Source: Berberis thunbergii (taxonomy: Eukaryota; Streptophyta; Magnoliopsida; Ranunculales; Berberidaceae). From it: a stretch of 64,000 bases of DNA. Under the pieces are notes generated by a model. That model saw nothing but the letters and a program-made list of their open reading frames with translations. It ran no database searches and was not told the origin of the DNA. A program made the position numbers and the translations under genes. This document shows positions 58,203-64,000 of the stretch, in pieces (the stretch's first letter is position 1; every line of letters begins with the position of its first letter). The DNA is taken from positions 496,001-560,000 of the forward strand of contig QNQO01000457.1 of assembly GCA_003290165.1 (NCBI GenBank), written 5' to 3'.

Positions 58203-58800
58203 CGGGGGGAGCAGCTGATGATACACCAACCCGTCTTGTAATATACTTCATACACGTGGCATGATGATCTCGTTAATATAGTAAAGTGATCCTAGATGAG
58301 CGCCCAATCTGATCCAACCCAAAGAACGAAGAACCAAGCCCCTAAGGCTAGAGTTTGAGAGTTGGTTCCGAATGACAAAGTTGTATTCAACCCATAAGTC
58401 GAATGATCAAACCCAGTACCTGTAAGACCAAATAAGGCAAGTATCTAAGAGCTTAACCTAAAACAGGCAAGCCAATAACACATTTATTTCTACAAGGAAA
58501 CAAATATCAGAATATAAGTCTTGCATGGAAAACTATCCACAAGGAAAGGTCTAGCATATATATTTCCTCAAACCATGCCACCAAAGGCATAGCCGAATAA
58601 AGACTCTTGCATGATAGATAGAGACAAGGTTGAAGAACTAAGGTACGCTACGAAACCCTAATTTCAAGCAATACACATTTCTCACGGCTTGTCTGACTTT
58701 AGCATTGGAGTGCCATCGGCCGCCACAACGGTGGTCTTTGGCTCACATGTGTTCCTTGTGTAAGTCAAGGTCAAAGAGAACATAAATTGATCTATCAATA
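58203..58800 (+). repeat. gypsy-B polypurine tract and 3' LTR
   Basis: PPT CGGGGGGAGCAGC at 58203-58215, LTR start TGATGATACACC at 58216. Related LTR sequence is at 53163 and 63828. The 3' edge is not defined because no paired copy is complete here; about 58765-58815 is likely. Confidence 0.65.
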
Positions 58801-61252
58801 TGCTATGATAATTCATTCATAATGTACACCTCGTGATTATAAAATGAGGTTATAAAATGCAAATCCCGATGAGTTTTGGAATGAAAAAATAGACGTCACC
58901 TCAAATATCATTACTAAATGCGAGAAAATTATATCTATGACCAAAATCAATCGATAGAAAATTTAAGGTCTCACACCTCAAATGTTTCGTGATATTAATA
59001 GAGAAATTTCCTTCATCCCATTTAACATGTATCTCGAGGCACACATGTCAAAATTAGAAAAAAAAACTTTGACACATTAATTTTTATGTTGGTATTTAAT
59101 TTTTCTAAAATTTTTAACTCAAACAGAACTCAAATGATATAGTTTTCATTTTAGTCATGTTTATCACTTTCTTAATTTATAATGAAAACTAAGGGGATTG
59201 TCCTGGGTTACTAAAAATCATTTTATCCCTAATACTCTAATACATATACAAAAATGAAAAAATAAATTAAAAACACAATGTACTTGTACCTATAGGCTAG
59301 GATACTACATGTGCAACTACTTAAACAAAACACTTCGGTTTTTCACTCTTGTAAGAGTGCATGACAAGTATGCATAATGTAAAAGAGTCATCAATTGACA
59401 TATGATCACGTGACTATTAATGCTTATGGATGGTGAACATATGTTGGTATTGTTGACCTTAAACCCGTTTCCTTCATTTTCGTCTCAATGTATAAGTTGA
59501 ATCTTATTTAGAAAGTGTTTGATTTGCTCTTAATAGTGTCAGAAGTCTTAACAAGAAGTGGGAAACCTATTTCGGGTGTTTTTTTTTTATTTTGATCAGA
59601 AGTTGAACTTCTAATTGGAGTAAGCAACACGGAGGTGTTGATCATTTAACATTGATTTCTTAATGGAAATTCATTCCAATAATAACCTCACAATAAATTT
59701 ATAATGACTACTTTGTTACCCCGCTTCACCAACCATCCCCTCTTATTTACCTCGTCTCTATCACACGAACAGTGTCGCCATCGCCACCATCACCACCATC
59801 TTCTCCTTCACTCCTCCCCCTCCTCTAATTCCTTATCCTTCTCTTCAAATTGTATAAGGAATGGAAAGGAATATATGGTTGTTTTTGGTGGTAGTGGAAT
59901 GGGAACCTCCATGGTCTTTGGAGGAGAGAAAATAGGTGGAGAAGGGGAGTTAATGTTAGTGGTTTTTTTTTGTTGTGGTGGTGGTGGAAGTTGTGGTGGC
60001 GGGCAAAAATGTAAAAAAAAACTTCAAATTAGCACATAAAAACAAATACCTTTAATTTTACACTTTCTAATCAACAACTCATTCAGAAGTGAAACAATTA
60101 GTTCATTCAGAAGTGAAACAATTAGTTCATTCAGAACTTCTAACTCTAATTAGAAGTTAGCTTATGAACACTTTTTTTTCACTATTACACTCTCAATGTT
60201 AACGAAGATTCGTGTTTCAAAAGTGTTTGATTCACTTCCCACTTATAAGGAAATGAAACTTTGGGGTTGGAATCAGTCACGAGGCTGTCAAATTAAAGGC
60301 AATGATAGCATGTGATGCCTCACATCGAAACCTGTGGTGCCTTTATCCAACACTTCTAAAAATTACCCTTTTCTATTGTGTTTAGTGGTGGTACTAAGAG
60401 GATGTGGGTGCAGACAATAGAATACCCACCTGGACACATGCATACACGTATTGCACAGGGAGATCGGAAGGAGAGAGAGATGGCAAGAAATGAAGAAGAA
60501 CAAAAGGAGAGAACATAAGTGTGCGTTCGAGTAGAACAATGAGTCTCAACTCTACTACTACCATGCAAGGTATAATTATTATAATTGATGCATCCAAATT
60601 TGTTATATTTGAGATCTGACTTGCAAAATAAGGTTAGATTTCCAAAGTGGCTGAGGACACTCTGATGCTTAAGTTAGTTTACTGCAGGCGAGAACGAGTT
60701 TGGACAGAGTATAGTTGTGATGTGTTTTCGTACCTCCATGTTCATCCATTTTCCTTTACCTATATAATGAGTGCATTTAACTATGTGCATGATTTGAACT
60801 CGAATGGCACAATGAAATGGGACGTTTATCCTAACGGTCTCCTCCTTCATTGAGATGTGTCCTTGGGTGAGTGATTCCCGCTATGACTTATAACTTCTTA
60901 GTAATAGCCATCTCTAGTTATGGTGGTTTGCGCACGTGTATGGCCACGACCGAGTGACAGTTTGATGTACCATCATTGTTATAATTGCACTATCTGTCTT
61001 TCTTTCTTTGCCAACTAGGGTTTAGGGTTTGTTTGTTTATGTTTCATTGGGTTCCATTTCATTCTTTAATTCCATCTCTAGGGTTAGAAGATCTTTGATT
61101 CTCAAGGCTTCTTTTTATTCATTGCTCTGTTGAATTTAGTCTTAGGGTTTCCTTACTATTGACAATTGTTCCATTCACATTATTTGTAAAAAGCCACACC
61201 TTTCATCATCATCTCCTAGGCTTCCTTCTCCCCGCCGACCTTTTTTGAAAAT
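58801..61252. other. Right flank, no gene recognised
   Basis: A/T-rich. The open frame at 59704-60039 is His- and Gly-rich low complexity and not convincing. A short tandem repeat lies at 60080-60136. No transposon ends found. Confidence 0.4.
60080..60136 (+). repeat. 24-bp tandem repeat, two and a third copies
   Basis: CATTCAGAAGTGAAACAATT followed by AGTT repeats at 60080 and 60104, with a partial third copy at 60128. Confidence 0.85.
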
Positions 61253-61361
61253 GAAAGTAATAGAATTCGTACAGGCATGAATGAATCAATTAACTACGTA
61301 CGTGTTCCTTTTGTCATGGAACAATTGATTCATTCATGCCTGTACAAATTCTATTACTTTC
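61253..61361. repeat. Foldback A: 39-bp arms, one mismatch, 31-nt loop
   Basis: Arm 61253-61291 pairs with 61323-61361 at 38 of 39 positions (only base 61268 is unpaired). The loop 61292-61322 contains its own short TGTTCC/GGAACA pairing. The length is that of a small-RNA precursor or a tiny foldback element. Confidence 0.9.
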
Positions 61362-61370
61362 TTTTCCTAG

Positions 61371-61467
61371 ACCAAGACATGATAAAGAGATATAATAATA
61401 ATGAGCCTGCAATTCCACCTCCACCATCAGAATGGTCAGCTGTTATATCTCTTTATCATGTCTTGGT
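61371..61467. repeat. Foldback B: 25-bp perfect arms, 47-nt loop
   Basis: Arm 61371-61395 pairs exactly with 61443-61467. It begins 10 bp after foldback A. The two hairpins share no sequence with each other. Confidence 0.9.
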
Positions 61468-62339
61468 CTCCGCTTTCTTTGAGTTTCTATCTTGAAAAGT
61501 TTTGTCTCATTTTTTCCATATCTAATTTCATTTTTCATATTTGCAGGTTAGAAGAAACATTGATCGATTTCTATTTGAGTACTGGTTATTCTAATTCAGA
61601 ATGGTGTTGATGATCACATTATGTCCATGGAATCAGATGGTGGGCATGCCTCAGCTAGCATTGTTGGATCATGGTTGGCCATTATATATTTGTTCTTTGC
61701 ACTGGATCTTAAGATACTCAATACATGGCAGTACGCATAACTTAAAGTTTGGTTTCTTATACACTATATGAACATGTTTGATAACTATGATCTTATATTG
61801 ATCAGGTACAGTAAATGATATTTCGGAAGAACTAGAAGAAGGTGAATGGATCATGGAGGAGCTTCAAGATGAAGTTGAGTCGTGGAAGAGTCGCTGATGA
61901 GGGTTTATACCAGTACATACCTACAATCAAGTACTTATTCCATTCTTTCATTTCCTTAACAATGAGTCATTTGTTCAAATCTGCAACTCCCCCTTTATGA
62001 AGCCTAAGATGCATTTGCTATCAACTTGTTAGAAAAAAAAAACAAAACAAAACAAAACAAAGCGTTCCCTTCTTTTGTTGAAAGGAGTTTTTCAAGGTAA
62101 AGATGAATAGAGTTTGTAATTTCTCAAAACTACAACAACAAATTTGACCTAATTATTGACATTCAACCCACCTAAGACTCAGACCATGGATTTTTCTTAT
62201 TTCAAAAGCGCAATATTTAAAATCAGTTCCATCTACACCTGCTTCATGCTATGCTACTTGAATCAAATTTGATGCACAGAAGAGTATAAGGATCCCAAGT
62301 TCCAGTCCTAAATATGAGGTTCAACATTTCTGAATCAGG
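61468..62339. other. Right flank, possible short exons, nothing named
   Basis: Segments with splice-like borders occur near 61545-61600 (RLEETLIDFYLSTGY on +) and 61807-61898 (GTVNDISEELEEGEWIMEEL on +). They could be exons of the gene represented at 62340-62613. An (AAAAC)n run is at 62031-62060. Confidence 0.35.
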
Positions 62340-62613
62340 TATTTCACAGGAGGAAGAGAACTGGCAAGCACAGTCTGGTCAAGAAATACAATATGGAGAG
62401 GAAGGTTTACCACTAGTTCCTGCCATTGACTTGTGGGATTGGGCAATGGTTGTGGAGATTGTAGAGAAGAAAAAGCATTGTAAGAGAAAGAAATATCAGG
62501 TGGGCAGGTTGGTAGGGAAACTGGTGAAACCATCCACTAAGCTTTACCCATCAATGCCTTCTGGCAGTGTTCATTTTAAAACTGCTGCTATTCATCAAGT
62601 CCATGTGCTCTAG
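62340..62613 (+). CDS. Putative exon of a conserved plant protein, unidentified
   Basis: Preceded by TCTGAATCAG as possible acceptor and open to TAG at 62611. It reads EENWQAQSGQEIQYGEEGLP, then LVPAIDLWDWAMVVEIVEKK, then a basic KHCKRKKYQVGRLVGKLVKP and STKLYPSMPSGSVHFKTAAI. The pattern DLWDWAMV...VGRLVG.LVK.S.KLHPS.PSG..LKTA looks like a plant-specific conserved region I have met in uncharacterised proteins, but I cannot name it. The stop just after IHQVHVL may be premature, making this a gene remnant. Confidence 0.35.
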
Positions 62614-63827
62614 TATGAGTTTTCACAGGTTGCGCATCTCTTTTATATGATAAATACACAATGTGGGTTAACTATCAACAGTAATTTCCACCCCCTCACA
62701 TAAAATATTAGTTATTAGGAATCTTATAGCTCCACCACCAAAGGATGGTTCGCGATCCCTGTTTCTTAGTTCCTGTAGATGGCATGATCTAAGATTTTAA
62801 TTAGATTCCTTTCTGAGATGAAGTTGCTATGGCAGTTCTAGCAAAGCTCACAAGTGGCAGCATCCTTACCTAGATCTCTTTTCTGTCCAGAGCAACTGTA
62901 TAGGTTGAAGAGTCCAAGCCTAAAGTACTTGACCTCTTTTTCTACTTAGATTTCTTCTAACCCAAAAAAAATTGGGGATTCCCTGCCTTATCAATGGATA
63001 AGCTCACTAATCATACATCTAATTATAGTGAAAGCTGTGGAAATGAAACTCGAGGGCTTCCTGTTTCTGAAGATACTTCTGCATTGACAGATCAACACCA
63101 ATTGTTAGAAAAGGTAACACATGGACAGAATTTGATTATAGTTGTAGTGATGTTAAGGTAAATGTATAGATTTGGTATCAAACTTGATTTGCTCTGCAGA
63201 GATAAGTTTGTTGAAGGATTAAAAGGAAATGGACATAATGTATTCAGTAGCATCGATCTCAATGGCTAGTGTGCAGACTAAAGAATGGGTTATGTTACTC
63301 GGATCAATTTTTTTTTTTTTTTTTTTAATGTAATCGGAATTACTCTAAGAAAATTTGTATAGAGTAATGACGGGATGGTCGTGCTCCTAAGCAATTATTG
63401 TCAGATAAGTGATTTCATGATTTCAGATCTTTGGTATATATGGAGGTTTAAGTGCCAAAATGCGAGAAGAAAATGGAGATTAGGGACAACTTTTTTCACT
63501 ATCATGGAGGATAAAATAAGGGCTAAGTTTGTTGAGGGCCAAAAACAATTGGAGATAATATTATGAATTATTTTTTAGATTATTTCCTTCAAAGTTAGGA
63601 TTCTTACAATTGATTTGTTTAACTAAGTTAGATGATCAATTAATCTAATGTCCAAGATTGTAAGACCTTGTGACCATGATTTACCACAGCGTCTGCCGAT
63701 TCACACTCAACAAAGGGGAAGAGAGATAAAAATGCAGGACAAAAATATATTGGAAGTTACAAAAGAAATTGATGTGTACGATTTATTAGGAGGGGCCACA
63801 TCCGCCAAGTTAATAAAACATGAATAA
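62614..63827. other. Right flank, no gene recognised
   Basis: Exon-like run near 63010-63115 (+) of unknown identity, and a long T tract at 63308-63327. Otherwise nothing seen. Confidence 0.35.
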
Positions 63828-64000
63828 TGATACACCGAAACGTCATTTCATCTACACCATACACGCGTCATGATGATCTCAAGGAATAATAGGCCCAAGC
63901 ATCAATCTAGCATTGATCTGGCCCAAGTGGTATTATATCAAGCCTGTAAAGTGCAGTCCGCCAACCGGACCCGAATTACTACAGCTTGCTAAGCCCACAC
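63828..64000 (+). repeat. Third gypsy LTR of the same family, cut by window edge
   Basis: Begins near TGATACACCGAAACG and shares CATGATGATCTC and general layout with the LTRs at 53163 and 58216. Either the left LTR of another element or a 3' LTR whose body lies at 63640-63827. Confidence 0.55.

Larger units (their letters stand above)
53450..58800 (+). mobile_element. Ty3/gypsy retrotransposon gypsy-B, 5'-truncated
   Basis: In order: integrase C-terminus (to 53876), about 183-bp tandem array (53960-55340), spacer, antisense ORF (55989-57710, - strand), polypurine tract (58203-58215), 3' LTR. This arrangement, with repeats and an antisense ORF after pol, fits the Tat/Ogre group of plant gypsy elements. 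Gag, protease, RT and the 5' LTR are missing. The right LTR end is uncertain. Confidence 0.7.

Noticed and set aside
59704..60039. Open frame of 111 codons, His-rich then Gly-rich
   Set aside because: Low-complexity composition in both halves, no recognisable domain, and surrounding DNA is non-coding. Probably chance.
59512..60235. MITE bounded by AAAGTGTTTGATT motifs
   Set aside because: The two motifs are in direct orientation, not inverted, and no TSD was found.

Overview
This is plant nuclear DNA from a eudicot: AT-rich, with intron-containing fragments of plant-specific genes and several plant transposon families. I cannot name the species. Almost no intact host gene is visible. The window is a nest of transposable elements, and it can be read layer by layer from terminal inverted repeats (TIRs) and target-site duplications (TSDs). 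The outermost layer is a decayed Ty3/gypsy retrotransposon of the kind that carries an antisense ORF (gypsy-A). Its protease and reverse transcriptase lie at 1-1329. Further pieces lie at 39556-39879 and 52719-53450. A hAT-like element (1792-39547, 8-bp TSD) sits inside it. Inside that is CACTA-1 (2563-39224, + orientation). CACTA-1 was in turn hit by CACTA-2 (3953-17331, - orientation, perfect 3-bp TSD ATA) and by CACTA-4 (29702-38524, + orientation, a different TIR family, perfect TSD AGA). CACTA-4 also contains a LINE tail. CACTA-3 (39880-52715, - orientation, perfect TSD TTG) landed separately in the antisense ORF of gypsy-A.

The striking biology is gene capture. All four CACTA elements carry exon-intron fragments of ordinary host genes between their 3' end and their transposase genes, or around the transposase remnant. 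CACTA-2 holds pieces resembling nine or more genes, all on the transposase strand: a DEAD-box helicase, pyruvate dehydrogenase kinase, neutral invertase, a receptor kinase, an ABC1 kinase, TPX2, SEC31, importin-alpha and RAB2. CACTA-1 carries a mitochondrial release factor 1 exon, a large multi-exon part of DNA topoisomerase I and an ARIA-like armadillo exon. CACTA-3 carries an ACT-domain (ACR) gene, a plastid dicarboxylate transporter and a TGA-type bZIP piece. CACTA-4 carries a SKU5-like oxidase, a Raf-like kinase, an Agenet/DUF724-like gene and a CAAD-domain exon. Most pieces keep splice sites but have stops or frameshifts.

The CACTA-1 and CACTA-3 transposase cassettes have the same order: a TNP2-type transposase (Transposase-associated, tnp2, DUF4218 and DUF4216 regions), then a second Ptta/En/Spm-type (Transposase_24) ORF. 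CACTA-2 has lost all of TNP2 but keeps the second ORF. CACTA-3 has the best preserved set. Each element end carries an array of short palindromic subterminal repeats. Next to each 5' array is a G/A-rich minisatellite.

From 53450 to about 58800 lies a second, truncated gypsy element (gypsy-B). It has an integrase C-terminus, a tandem array of about 183-bp units, an antisense coiled-coil ORF, a polypurine tract and a 3' LTR. The right flank (58801-63827) has no clear transposon. It shows two successive near-perfect foldbacks at 61253-61467 and one plausible conserved exon near 62340-62613. A third LTR of the same family begins at about 63828 and is cut by the window edge.
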